From: an uncultured bacterium
GTDB lineage: Bacteria > Patescibacteriota > Minisyncoccia > UBA6257 > UBA9933
DNA: 38,298 nucleotides
Assembly (NCBI GenBank): GCA_913009635.1
Contig: CAJVXI010000008.1
Coordinates: forward strand, 1-38,298
Direction: 5' to 3'
This document shows, piece after piece, positions 10,501-16,557 of the stretch. Numbering within the stretch: position 1 is the first letter of the stretch; the number at the start of each line of letters is the position of its first letter. A program made the position numbers and the translations under genes. The notes beneath the pieces were generated by a model. That model saw nothing but the letters and a program-made list of their open reading frames with translations. It searched no databases and was not told the DNA's origin.

Positions 10501-11218
10501 GCGAGTAGAAGAACTTTTCGAGGCCAGAACTCCAAAAGGTAAGGCAATTTTAGCTGAAGCTGACGGAAAAATCGAAAACATTGAAGAAAAAAATGGATTA
10601 AAAATCATTAAATTCAAAGCCACCGAAAATATAACAAAAACAAAAAAGAAACCGAAAATTATTGAATACTCGGTGCCACGAACAACCAGTATTTTTGTAA
10701 AATCTAATCAACACGTAGAAAAAGGAGAGCAGCTTTGCGAAGGCAGTATTGACCTTAAAGAGCTTTTTGAATTTAAAAGCAGGGATAAAGTTGAACATTA
10801 TATAATTAATGAAGTTCAAAAAATCTACGCCTCTGAAGGAACGCCTATAAATGAAAAACATATTGAAATAATTATCAGGCAAATATTTTCACGGGTGATG
10901 ATTAAAGAATCCGGTGATACTGACTTTGTTATGGGAGAAATAATAGAAAAATCAAAATTATTAGAAATAAATCAAGAAATTAAAAAGAAAGGTGGCGAAC
11001 CGGCTAAAGTAAAACAACTTTTAATGGGGATTACCAAAGTAGCGCTCTCAACCGAAAGCTTTCTTTCGGCTGCCTCCTTTCAAGAAACCGCGCGCGTCTT
11101 AGTAGCAGCTGCCAGCGAAGGTAAAATCGACAACTTGAAAGGACTTAAAGAAAACGTTATTATTGGTCGGTTAATACCAGCAGGAACAGGATATAAGAAG
11201 AAAGCGATTAATGACTAA
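7550..11218 (+). CDS. rpoC: DNA-directed RNA polymerase subunit beta'
   Basis: The catalytic large subunit, 1,222 residues. The N-terminal zinc site CYCGKYRRIRYKGITCDKC lies near residues 56-75, the Mg-binding loop NADFDGDQM near 500-508, RAPTLHRLGIQAF just before it, and the second zinc site is formed by CRTTEGI (about 851) and CKTLYGICSRCY (about 922-933). The trigger-loop region is recognisable in GLLEFF-like and THGARKGLIDTALKTAQAGY segments. The C-terminal IGEPGTQLTLRTFHMGG and SFLSAASFQETARVL are canonical. Only one C-terminal sandwich-hybrid insertion of modest size is visible. Lys-rich linkers occur around residues 145-185. A 7-base repeat array starts in the last codons. Confidence 0.97.
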   Translation: MNFDALRLKIASPEDIEKWSYGEVIKPETINYRTQRPEKDGLFSERIFGPIKDYECYCGKYRRIRYKGITCDKCGVEVTRSLVRRERMGHIKLAAPVSHIWFLRTVPSKIGLLIDAPLQKLEKVLYYAAYIVTEINAENKKKTLEELSRELKSRKKIIRKTIPKTTKGSKKSELDVKEKELENAALQTKEILASLKPGKIINEVEYQNLARRFANVFEAGSGAEAVRKILEKTDLKKSISDVESELKEIKDAGRKRRLLYRLKLLRSFKKNNIRPEWMILTLLPVLPPDLRPMVALEGGRYATSDLNDLYRRVINRNNRLKKLLDLKAPEVIITNEKRMLQEAVDSLIDNAARLGTQQQLSSQRRPLKSLSDILKGKQGRFRQNLLGKRVDYSGRSVIVVGPKLKLNECGLPKKMALELFRPFVINKIIKREMAHNIRNANRLIEQATPEIWEILEEVIVDRWVLLNRAPTLHRLGIQAFKPILIEDLAIRIPPMVCSAFNADFDGDQMPVYLPLGKEAQNEAKTRMASNLNILKPSTGDPIIVPTQDIVLGCYYLTKIKQDAKGSGKIYSSSEEAILAYDLGHLEINALIKVSNPKPSSKTPRSGITSLQGEKYDSGQTANLIETTCGRLIFNKVLPEDFDFINELLNKKTLQKIVANLINKYEIGSIWKILDQIKDLGFEYATLSGITWGMDDLKTPVEKEKILESAEKEMALIRNQYRQGLLTEAERKARAISIWDKAGEEIAKIVPKTIDQKSSVYSIIDSGARGTWLQPTQMMGMKGLVQSPKGETIELPIKSSYKEGLGVLEFFINTHGARKGLIDTALKTAQAGYLTRRLVDVSQDLIIKEIDCRTTEGIRINRADQNDIGQSFSKRLFGRIPLEDAKIGNKIIIKAGKIIGELEAKTIEKSKIEKIKVRSPITCKTLYGICSRCYSLDLGKNKPVEIGEAVGVIAAQSIGEPGTQLTLRTFHMGGIAGVDITHGLPRVEELFEARTPKGKAILAEADGKIENIEEKNGLKIIKFKATENITKTKKKPKIIEYSVPRTTSIFVKSNQHVEKGEQLCEGSIDLKELFEFKSRDKVEHYIINEVQKIYASEGTPINEKHIEIIIRQIFSRVMIKESGDTDFVMGEIIEKSKLLEINQEIKKKGGEPAKVKQLLMGITKVALSTESFLSAASFQETARVLVAAASEGKIDNLKGLKENVIIGRLIPAGTGYKKKAIND

Positions 11219-11240
11219 CGACCAACGACTGACGACTAAA
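11213..11240. repeat. Heptanucleotide tandem array at the rpoC stop
   Basis: Four 7-base units in a row: GACTAAC, GACCAAC, GACTGAC and GACTAAA. The first unit overlaps the last rpoC sense codon and its stop, so the array has grown into or out of the gene end. Period 7 recurs in other gaps of this window with different words. Confidence 0.7.
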
Positions 11241-11280
11241 ATATTTTGACATTTAAGTTTAATTGACTAAAATATACTTT

Positions 11281-11709
11281 ATGGAAGAAAAAAATATAAA
11301 AACCTACGAAATTGGCTTTTTAGTAAAAGAAGAAAATAATGCCGATGAAATCATTAAAGTTATCAACGACTACAAAGCAAATATAACCAATAAAAGCCAA
11401 GTTAAAAAAATTCAACTGGCTTATCCAATTAAAAAAGAAACGTCGGCTTATTTTGGATATATTCATTTCTCTATATCTCCTGAAAATATAATAAAACTAA
11501 ACGACTCCCTCAAAATTAACTCGAAAATCTTAAGATTTTTAATTACCACTCCCGTAATTACTGAAGTTGCAACATTACCAAGTAAACCAAGTAAAAGAAT
11601 TATTCCAACTAAACCATTTAGACCAATACAGCCGGTTAAAAAAACTGAGCCAGCTCAAGTTTTAAGCAATGAAGCGCTAGAAAAAAAATTAGAGGAAATA
11701 CTAAAATAA
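11281..11709 (+). CDS. rpsF: 30S ribosomal protein bS6
   Basis: A 142-residue bS6. KTYEIGFLVKEENNADEIIK, IQLAYPIKKETSAYFGYIHF and a RFLITTPV-like strand match the beta-alpha-beta-beta-alpha-beta fold of S6, which binds S18 on the 30S platform. The first ATG of the open frame is 18 bases upstream (MTKIYF); ATG 11281 is chosen because MEEKNIKTYEIG is where the homologous fold begins. The C-terminal tail of about 45 residues, rich in Pro and Lys, is longer than in E. coli. It heads the conserved rpsF-ssb-rpsR order, though separated from ssb by a palindromic gap. Confidence 0.92.
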   Translation: MEEKNIKTYEIGFLVKEENNADEIIKVINDYKANITNKSQVKKIQLAYPIKKETSAYFGYIHFSISPENIIKLNDSLKINSKILRFLITTPVITEVATLPSKPSKRIIPTKPFRPIQPVKKTEPAQVLSNEALEKKLEEILK

Positions 11710-11830
11710 TTGAAAATGTAAAAATCAAAATGACAATGTAAAATTAAAAATTATTAAATTTCAAAGTTTGAAATTTTAACATTTTAATCTGTCATTTTAC
11801 AATTTGATATTTACATTTTACATTTTTATC
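11710..11830. repeat. A/T palindromic spacer, copy 1 (rpsF-ssb)
   Basis: The left half contains GTAAAAATCAAAATGACAAT and the right half contains the near complement, GTCATTTTACAATTTGATAT. The gap can thus form a hairpin with arms of about 40 bases around TTTCAAAGTTTGAAA. Very similar spacers occur at 12299-12458 and 15325-15465, in the same orientation before ssb, rpsR and parB. It is a repeated element rather than simple A/T sequence. Confidence 0.7.
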
Positions 11831-12298
11831 ATGAATCTAAATAAAGTATTAATCCTTGGTCGCTTAACCGCTGACCCACAATTACGAAGTACTCAAACTG
11901 GACAACAAGTTGCAAATTTTAGTATTGCCACTAATCGAGTTTGGAAGGATAAAAACGGCGCCAAACAGGAAGAAGTTGAATATCACAACGTAGTTCTTTG
12001 GGGACGACAAGCAGAAATCGCCAGCCAATTTTTAACCAAAGGCAGCTTGGCTTTAATTGAAGGACGATTAAGAACAAGAACTTGGCAGGACAAACAAGGA
12101 CAAAATCGAAAAACCACTGAAATAATCTGCGAACGCCTCCAATTAGGACCACGCTCTACTCAACCAGGCGGAATTCAAGGAACTCAAAATTTCAGCAAAA
12201 AATCGCCAACCACTGAACCTGCCGATAATCAAAAAGAAGAATTACCGGCAATTGATATTGATGAAGAAGATATAAAATCAGAAGACTTACCATTCTAA
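11831..12298 (+). CDS. ssb: Single-stranded DNA-binding protein
   Basis: A 155-residue SSB. The OB-fold core begins MNLNKVLILGRLTADPQLR and continues with GQQVANFSIATNR, EYHNVVLWGRQAE and KGSLALIEGRLRTRTWQDK, all textbook positions. A low-complexity linker (about residues 105-140) leads to an acidic tail ending EDLPF, the tip that recruits partner proteins of replication and repair. The open frame extends 27 bases upstream into the palindromic spacer, but ATG 11831 matches the family N-terminus. It lies between rpsF and rpsR as in many bacteria. Confidence 0.95.
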   Translation: MNLNKVLILGRLTADPQLRSTQTGQQVANFSIATNRVWKDKNGAKQEEVEYHNVVLWGRQAEIASQFLTKGSLALIEGRLRTRTWQDKQGQNRKTTEIICERLQLGPRSTQPGGIQGTQNFSKKSPTTEPADNQKEELPAIDIDEEDIKSEDLPF

Positions 12299-12458
12299 AT
12301 CAAAATGAAAAAATCAAAAATGAAAATGACAAATTAAAATGTTAAAATAACGCAATATATCATTTTATTAAAACTATCGTAAGATAATAATTTCGTTATC
12401 ATTTTGAAATTTTACACTGTCATTTTCCATTTTGATATTTACATTTTCAATTTTTATT
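12299..12458. repeat. A/T palindromic spacer, copy 2 (ssb-rpsR)
   Basis: The left side reads AATGAAAAAATCAAAAATGA and GAAAATGACAAATTAAAATG. The right side has TTTTACACTGTCATTTTCCA and TTTTGATATTTACATTTTCA, roughly complementary. An extra inner hairpin is suggested by CGTAAGATAATAATTTCG. The right arm is nearly identical to those of copies 1 and 3. Confidence 0.7.
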
Positions 12459-12656
12459 ATGCAATGTTTTTTTTGTTCACAAAACTTAAAACAAATTGAT
12501 TATAAAGAAACCGATTTACTTAAAAGGTTTACTTCTGGTCAAGCAAAAATTATTAACCCTAAACACACTGGGACCTGCGCCAAACATCAGCGAATGTTGT
12601 CGCACGCAATAAAAAGAGCTCGGTTAATGGGACTGCTACCATTCGTAAGAAGATAG
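12459..12656 (+). CDS. rpsR: 30S ribosomal protein bS18
   Basis: A 65-residue bS18. The N-terminus MQCFFCSQNLKQIDYKETDL carries a CxxC pair and GTCAKHQ a further Cys, consistent with the zinc-binding form of S18. DLLKRFTSGQAKIINPKHTG and HQRMLSHAIKRARLMGLLPF match the conserved basic core that contacts 16S rRNA and bS6. The frame is open 27 bases upstream, but ATG 12459 gives the correct N-terminus; the upstream part is palindromic spacer. It is the third gene of rpsF-ssb-rpsR. Confidence 0.93.
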   Translation: MQCFFCSQNLKQIDYKETDLLKRFTSGQAKIINPKHTGTCAKHQRMLSHAIKRARLMGLLPFVRR

Positions 12657-12732
12657 AATATAGAATTTAGAATTTAGGGATAGTGATTTATATAAAAATC
12701 CTAAATCCTAAATCCTAAATCCTAAATCCTCA
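12657..12732. repeat. Heptanucleotide array before the PAP2 gene
   Basis: Five perfect or near-perfect CTAAATC units run up to the start codon on the right, and TAGAATT units on the left (two, plus a TAGAATA variant) are roughly complementary. The gap is therefore both a 7-base tandem array and a weak foldback. The same word, ATTTAGGAT, reappears at 18405-18416. Confidence 0.8.
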
Positions 12733-13275
12733 ATGCATGCTTTTGACCTTGTTATTTTTCAATTTATTAACGGCTTAGCTGGCAAATTCAAAATTTTTGA
12801 TTTATTCGGCATTTTCCTAGCCAATTACCTTGGCTATTTTTTAATTTTCTTAGCTGTCTTACTAATCCTTACAAGAAAAAATTGGCAGCAACGTTTCTAT
12901 TTTTTTTCTTTAACCACTCTTTCAATAATTTTAGCCAGAGGGATTATTACTGAAATAATAAGATTTTTTTATTCTCGCCCAAGACCGTTTTCTATTCTGC
13001 AAATTGAGCCATTAATAAGCCATAGCGCTGGCAATTCTTTCCCTTCTGGACATATGACATTTTATTTTGCTTTGGCTTTTGCTGTTTTCTTTATTCATAA
13101 ACGTTGGGGTTGGCGGCTTATAGGAGCAGCTTTTATAATTGGCTTAGCCAGAATTTTTGTTGGTATACATTGGCCTCTTGATATTATCGTTGGAGCAATA
13201 ATCGGAATTATTAGCGTTCTGATAATTAAAAAATTATTGCCATTGCCTTCATTACAAAAAATTAAAAACCCCTAA
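12733..13275 (+). CDS. PAP2-family membrane phosphatase
   Basis: A 180-residue protein with about five membrane helices. The three phosphatase motifs are present: RFFYSRPRP (about residues 77-85), NSFPSGH with His107, and ARIFVGIHWPLD with Arg140, His146 and Asp150. These residues form the acid phosphatase site of the superfamily that includes undecaprenyl-pyrophosphate phosphatases (BcrC/PgpB type) and lipid phosphate phosphatases. No bacA-type uppP is visible here, so recycling of the wall lipid carrier is a reasonable but unproved role. ATG 12733 follows the heptamer array without an SD. The gene ends in a bidirectional terminator. Confidence 0.85.
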   Translation: MHAFDLVIFQFINGLAGKFKIFDLFGIFLANYLGYFLIFLAVLLILTRKNWQQRFYFFSLTTLSIILARGIITEIIRFFYSRPRPFSILQIEPLISHSAGNSFPSGHMTFYFALAFAVFFIHKRWGWRLIGAAFIIGLARIFVGIHWPLDIIVGAIIGIISVLIIKKLLPLPSLQKIKNP

Positions 13276-13301
13276 TATTGATTTCTCAATTAGGGGCTTT
13301 T
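13269..13301. terminator. Bidirectional intrinsic terminator
   Basis: CCCCTAAT/TTAGGGG forms the stem with inner TTG/CAA. On the plus strand it is followed by CTTTTAG, and on the minus strand by GTTTTTAATTTTT. It serves the PAP2 gene (plus strand) and the small gene ending at 13314 (minus strand). Its 5' arm overlaps the PAP2 stop region. Confidence 0.75.
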
Positions 13302-13313
13302 AGCTTTATCTCT

Positions 13314-13496
13314 TCAGTTTTGTCCATTTCCTTCTCCTCTAAAAAGTTGTTCCATAATTCTTTCAACAACTTCTTTTGGCGAAACAATGTTATCGCGCAA
13401 AAGCTCAAACTCTTCACAAAGAATTGGAATTGGATTCAGCTCTCGAGGAAGCTCTTTTATCTTCTGAAGAAATTTTTCAAGAGTTAAACTCTTCAT
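13314..13496 (-). CDS. Small protein of unknown function (60 aa)
   Basis: I recognise no family. The predicted protein, beginning MKSLTLEKFLQKIKELPREL, is mostly helical and charged, with a Pro-containing turn (NPIPILCEEF) and a second helix VSPKEVVERIMEQLF. Support for a real gene comes from its surroundings: a purine-rich SD (AAGGTGGTGAG) just upstream of ATG 13496, a promoter with TTGACA and TATCTT spaced 16 bases, and a terminator just past the stop. An upstream GTG in the same frame overlaps the SD and is less likely. It is probably cytoplasmic. Confidence 0.65.
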   Translation of the reverse strand: MKSLTLEKFLQKIKELPRELNPIPILCEEFELLRDNIVSPKEVVERIMEQLFRGEGNGQN

Positions 13497-13536
13497 TTTT
13501 CTCACCACCTTTCCTTCCTTTAAAGTTTCTACTCAA

Positions 13537-13564
13537 AAGATAGCAAGCCAACATAAAATGTCAA
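13537..13564 (-). promoter_or_regulatory. Predicted promoter of the 60-aa gene
   Basis: On the minus strand TTGACA (13564-13559) and TATCTT (13542-13537) are separated by 16 bases. The start codon is about 40 bases downstream and preceded by a good SD, a consistent expression unit. Confidence 0.6.
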
Positions 13565-13577
13565 TATATATAAATTC

Positions 13578-13604
13578 AACGGCTCGCACGCCATGTGAGC
13601 CGTT
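13578..13604. repeat. GGCTCAC/GTGAGCC palindrome, copy 1
   Basis: AACGGCTCGCA pairs with TGTGAGCCGTT around CGCCA. This is the most diverged of four copies in the window (others at 23362-23399, 26611-26648 and 27952-27987). It lies between the promoter of the 60-aa gene and the DUF2283 gene. The rest of the gap 13605-13705 holds nothing I can identify. Confidence 0.75.
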
Positions 13605-13705
13605 TATTATGTAGATATTTAATTTAATCGTAATCAGGCTACAATTGGTTTTCCCTACATTACTATTCCATAGCTTTATACGAAAGAGAGACGGCAAATT
13701 CTTTT

Positions 13706-13993
13706 TTATCTATTAACCAAAGCAGGCTTCTTAATTGAGATTTTACTTCCCTTTTTCACGAGGTTTTTTGCTCTAGCTAAGAATTTACTGGCTTCTAAAA
13801 CCTCAATTAAAACCGGCACATTATTTTTTGTAAAATGAACAACAACGCTGCCAACCTCTTTGGCAAAATTAATTGACTGAGCAGTAATTTCCCACGTTAA
13901 AACGTCTGCCTCTGGTTCATATGAAATTTTTGCTTTATCCCGCACCTTTTGAACATTCGGTCGAAAGGTGCGGGATTTATTTTTGTTTTTCAT
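13706..13993 (-). CDS. DUF2283-like protein, possible antitoxin partner
   Basis: A 95-residue protein. The core KISYEPEADVLTWEITAQSI, then GSVVVHFTKNNVPVLIEVLE and a following short helix, resembles the DUF2283 fold, in which a Y-x-P/E-E-A-D-x-L strand is typical. The N-terminus (MKNKNKSRTFRPN) and the C-terminus (KKGSKISIKKPALVNR) are basic. It overlaps the upstream DUF4258-like gene by 17 bases, so translation is probably coupled. DUF2283 and DUF4258 genes are often neighbours and have been proposed as toxin-antitoxin-like pairs; nothing in the sequence proves activity. Family assignment is from memory of the motif, not a search. Confidence 0.65.
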   Translation of the reverse strand: MKNKNKSRTFRPNVQKVRDKAKISYEPEADVLTWEITAQSINFAKEVGSVVVHFTKNNVPVLIEVLEASKFLARAKNLVKKGSKISIKKPALVNR

Positions 13994-14240
13994 ATTGTTT
14001 TCTTTTGCCAGGGTAAAATGTGATTATTTTTATAATTCCGAACTCTTTTTTATATACTACTCGCAAAACGCGAATTTTGTCAATTTTTCCCTGAGCAATA
14101 AAAAGTGACAAATGAGATTTATCAATTAAATCCGGTTTTTCTATAGTTTTTAAAACTTGCTTTTCGGTAATTAAAAACTTATGTCTTTTTAAAATTCCAA
14201 ATTTATCTTTGGCATGCTTGGTAAAAATTATCATATGCAT
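13977..14240 (-). CDS. DUF4258-like protein, possible toxin partner
   Basis: About 87 residues starting MHMIIFTKHAKDKF. An early FTKHAxxK segment followed by a helix with KQVLKTIEKPDLID and strands KIRVLRVVYKKEFGIIKIIT resembles DUF4258/BrnT-like small proteins with a RelE-type layout. The frame is open upstream to 14306, but that part is derived from a tRNA relic, so ATG 14240 (or 14234) is chosen. No SD is visible. Its 3' end overlaps the DUF2283-like gene by 17 bases, as expected of a coupled pair. A toxin role is an inference from gene pairing. Confidence 0.6.
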   Translation of the reverse strand: MHMIIFTKHAKDKFGILKRHKFLITEKQVLKTIEKPDLIDKSHLSLFIAQGKIDKIRVLRVVYKKEFGIIKIITFYPGKRKQYEKQK

Positions 14241-14265
14241 TTGATAAAAATGTTTGTAATTTGCG

Positions 14266-14360
14266 TGCCGAGGGTGGGGCTTGAAGCCACAAGGCTTGCG
14301 CCACACGATTTTGTCTGCCCCGCATCGAGCTTTGCTCTAGTGCGGTGAGTCGTACGTGCC
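14266..14360 (-). pseudogene. tRNA-Leu relic split by a palindrome
   Basis: Read on the minus strand, ACGTACGACTC and AAAATCGT match the anticodon arm of the intact tRNA-Leu just upstream. GTGGC-TTCAAGC-CCCAC followed by CCTCGGCA matches its T arm and acceptor 3' strand with changes. Between the two anticodon-arm halves lie about 33 extra bases forming a hairpin (AGAGC/GCTC inside CCGCA/TGCGG). The 5' acceptor and D arm are missing, so this is not functional. It looks like a duplicate of the neighbouring tRNA hit by a palindromic insertion in the anticodon loop. Confidence 0.6.
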
Positions 14361-14380
14361 CCGCACTAAATTTTGTTTAG

Positions 14381-14463
14381 TGGGCGAGGTGGGATTCGAA
14401 CCCACATGGGACAAAGCCCATACGATTTTGAGTCGTACGCGTAAACCGTTCCGCCACTCGCCC
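14381..14463 (-). tRNA. tRNA-Leu (anticodon CAA)
   Basis: The acceptor stem GGGCGAG/CTCGCCC with discriminator A, anticodon stem TACGA/TCGTA with loop CTCAAAA (anticodon CAA), a long variable arm TGGG/CCCA typical of class II tRNAs, and T arm GTGGG-TTCGAAT-CCCAC make an 83-nt tRNA without encoded CCA. It decodes UUG. It sits just upstream of parA on the other strand. Confidence 0.93.
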
Positions 14464-14514
14464 TCAAATTTTCATTGATAATAACACGAAAAAAATATAT
14501 AGTAAATAATAAAT

Positions 14515-15324
14515 ATGGCACGCGTAATCGCAGTTTGCAATGCTAAAGGCGGTGTTGGAAAAACAACTACCGCTGTTAATTTAAGTACATACTTAGCAGT
14601 TCTTGGCAAAAAAGTTCTGCTTATTGATTTTGACCCGCAAGCTAATACAAGCTCCGGCTTAGGTCATCCACCTAGATTGGAAAATGATAGTATTTATCAT
14701 GGTATTTTGGGCTACGCAACTATTGATAATTTACTCAAACAAACAACTATATTTAACCACCATTTAATTCCAGCTAACCAACATTTAGCTGGAGCTTTAG
14801 TAGAATTAGTTAATTTATCAGAACGAGAATACTATTTGCGTAAATTTATTAATAGAATACGTCATCAATACGATTATATTTTTATTGATTTACCGCCCAG
14901 CTTGAATCTTCTAACAGTCAACGGTCTAGTAGCAGCTGACGAAGTTTTAATTCCGATCCAATGCGAATATTACAGCTTGGAAGGATTGGGTCAGCTTTTA
15001 GAAATAATAAATCTTATTAATCAAAATCTTGGCCAGCGAATAAAAGTTGCCGGAGGTCTGCTAACAATGTATGATAAAAGAGAAAAATTATCCCAGGAAG
15101 TTTCCAAAAATGTACGTCGTCATTTCCCGCATCATATTTTTGAAACCGAAATTCCGCGCTGCATCGCTTTGGCCGAAGCCCCAAGTTTTGGAAAACCAAT
15201 TATTCTTCATGACCCAAATTCTTCAGGCGCAAAAGCTTACGAGAGATTAGCGAAAGAAATAATAGGTCAGGAAAATCAATATCCAACACAAATTCAAAAC
15301 TCTAGAAATTTCGATATTCTGTAA
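14515..15324 (+). CDS. parA: Chromosome partitioning ATPase ParA/Soj
   Basis: A 269-residue ParA-type ATPase. The deviant Walker A motif CNAKGGVGKTT (residues 8-18) with the signature Lys, LLIDFDPQANTSSGL (Walker A' region), YIFIDLPPSLNLLTVNGL (Walker B) and ADEVLIPIQCEYYSLEGLGQ are all family hallmarks. There is no N-terminal DNA-binding extension, so this is the short chromosomal Soj type. It works with ParB bound at parS sites to segregate origins. The ATG follows an A/T stretch without an SD. parB follows after a palindromic spacer. Confidence 0.95.
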   Translation: MARVIAVCNAKGGVGKTTTAVNLSTYLAVLGKKVLLIDFDPQANTSSGLGHPPRLENDSIYHGILGYATIDNLLKQTTIFNHHLIPANQHLAGALVELVNLSEREYYLRKFINRIRHQYDYIFIDLPPSLNLLTVNGLVAADEVLIPIQCEYYSLEGLGQLLEIINLINQNLGQRIKVAGGLLTMYDKREKLSQEVSKNVRRHFPHHIFETEIPRCIALAEAPSFGKPIILHDPNSSGAKAYERLAKEIIGQENQYPTQIQNSRNFDIL

Positions 15325-15465
15325 TATTCTATAATTAATATAAAATTGAAAAATCAAAAATCAAAATGACAATGTAAAATTCTAAAATGAATTAAAAGAC
15401 GGAAATAATTTTAACATTTTAATCTGTCATTTTATATTTTAATATTTACATTTTCCATTTTTAAC
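15325..15465. repeat. A/T palindromic spacer, copy 3 (parA-parB)
   Basis: The left half has AAAATTGAAAAATCAAAAAT and CAAAATGACAATGTAAAATT. The right half has ATTTTAACATTTTAATCTGT and CATTTTATATTTTAATATTT. The right arm is almost the same string as that before ssb at 11776-11826, so copies 1 and 3 are clearly related. It separates two cotranscribed genes. Confidence 0.7.
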
Positions 15466-16527
15466 ATGTTAGGAAAAGGACTAGAATCATTAATACCGAA
15501 AAAAAACGAAAATCAAGAATCACGAATAATGAATAATGAATCAACTGCACAAACAAGCGGGGATAATTTTTCTTCTCCGAAACCACCTCAAACAAATGAT
15601 GGCGATTCTTCGCCGCTGGAGCAAAAACATTCTGATTCCAAGAGAAAAGCATTAGGCACCGATGCAATTTTTCTTATTGAAGTTGATATTATTAGCCCGA
15701 ATCCACATCAACCACGCAAAAATTTCAACGAAGAATCCCTCAGGGAACTATCCGCGTCAATACGAGAATTCGGCATCCTCCAACCAATAATAGTTTCAAA
15801 AATAGAAAAAGAAACTGAAACTGGTACAAGTGTTGGATACCAATTAATAGCCGGAGAAAGACGTCTTTTAGCCGCTAAAATGTCAGGACTGGAAAGAATT
15901 CCGGCCATTATTAAAAACATCTCTAATAAATCAGAACATCTGGAAATAGCAATAATTGAAAATCTCCAACGAACCGATCTTAATTCTATTGAAACTGCCA
16001 GAGCGTATGCCAAACTTCAAGACGAATTTGGTCTTACCCAAAGAGAAATAGCCGTCCGCTTAAGTAAAAGCCGTGAAACAATAGCTAATGCCTTACGATT
16101 ACTGAACTTACCAACAGAAATACAGGATGCTTTAATTCAAAATAAAATCAATGAAAGCCAAGCACGATTGCTTTTATCTGTTTCTAATTTAATGGAACAA
16201 AAAAATCTTTTTAATGGAATACTTAATAATAGCATAAGCGTTCGTGAGCTTCGTAATCGCATTCGTAAACCGCAATCAATTAACCAACCAACAAACCAAT
16301 CAACTAATATTGTTGACCCAGAAACCAATTACCTTCAAGAACAACTTACTGAACTTCTAAGCGCTCAAGTAAAAATATACCCACCTCGCCTCGATGGCCC
16401 GCTTCGCTCTCGCGATAGCGAAGCGAGCGAATCAAGTCCGGGAAAATCGGTCCAAGGAGGCAAAATAGTTATTACATTTTATTCTCCAGAGGAGATTAGG
16501 GGAATCATAGACAAATTGACTAGTTAA
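15466..16527 (+). CDS. parB: Chromosome partitioning protein ParB/Spo0J
   Basis: A 353-residue ParB. An N-terminal MLGKGLESLIPKK ParA-interaction segment is followed by a variable linker, then the CTPase/ParB core: IISPNPHQPRKNF, LRELSASIREFGILQPIIV, YQLIAGERRLLAAKMSGLER (about residues 124-143, with the GERR nucleotide motif) and EIAIIENLQRTDLNSIETA. The HTH segment LTQREIAVRLSKSRETIANAL recognises parS. The dimerisation domain ends GGKIVITFYSPEEIRGIIDK. A GC-rich palindrome at 16386-16440 is translated in frame as RLDGPLRSRDSEASESS, between two strands of the C-terminal domain. The linker near residue 12 contains a repeated GAATAAT word. Confidence 0.93.
   Translation: MLGKGLESLIPKKNENQESRIMNNESTAQTSGDNFSSPKPPQTNDGDSSPLEQKHSDSKRKALGTDAIFLIEVDIISPNPHQPRKNFNEESLRELSASIREFGILQPIIVSKIEKETETGTSVGYQLIAGERRLLAAKMSGLERIPAIIKNISNKSEHLEIAIIENLQRTDLNSIETARAYAKLQDEFGLTQREIAVRLSKSRETIANALRLLNLPTEIQDALIQNKINESQARLLLSVSNLMEQKNLFNGILNNSISVRELRNRIRKPQSINQPTNQSTNIVDPETNYLQEQLTELLSAQVKIYPPRLDGPLRSRDSEASESSPGKSVQGGKIVITFYSPEEIRGIIDKLTS
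16386..16440. repeat. In-frame palindrome inside parB
   Basis: CCCGCTTCGCT pairs with AGCGAAGCGAGC around CTCGCGAT, in a gene that is otherwise A/T-rich. It adds no stop codon or frameshift. It lies in the loop between strands of the C-terminal dimer domain, where most ParB proteins have only a few residues. Confidence 0.7.
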
Positions 16528-16557
16528 GCTACAAACTAGTTAACTAGTTTGTAGCTT
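16526..16557. terminator. Perfect 32-nt palindrome between parB and rsh
   Basis: AAGCTACAAACTAGTT and its exact reverse complement meet without a loop. It begins in the parB stop codon and covers the last codons and stop of rsh on the other strand. It sits exactly between convergent genes, so a bidirectional terminator is likely, although T tails are short (TTATTTCC on the plus strand). Confidence 0.65.

Noticed and set aside
10598-10882. Minus-strand frame inside rpoC
   Set aside because: Phe/Asn-rich shadow of A/T-rich coding DNA.
13278-13487. Plus-strand frame opposite the 60-aa gene
   Set aside because: It is antisense to a gene with its own promoter, SD and terminator, and starts within the terminator hairpin.
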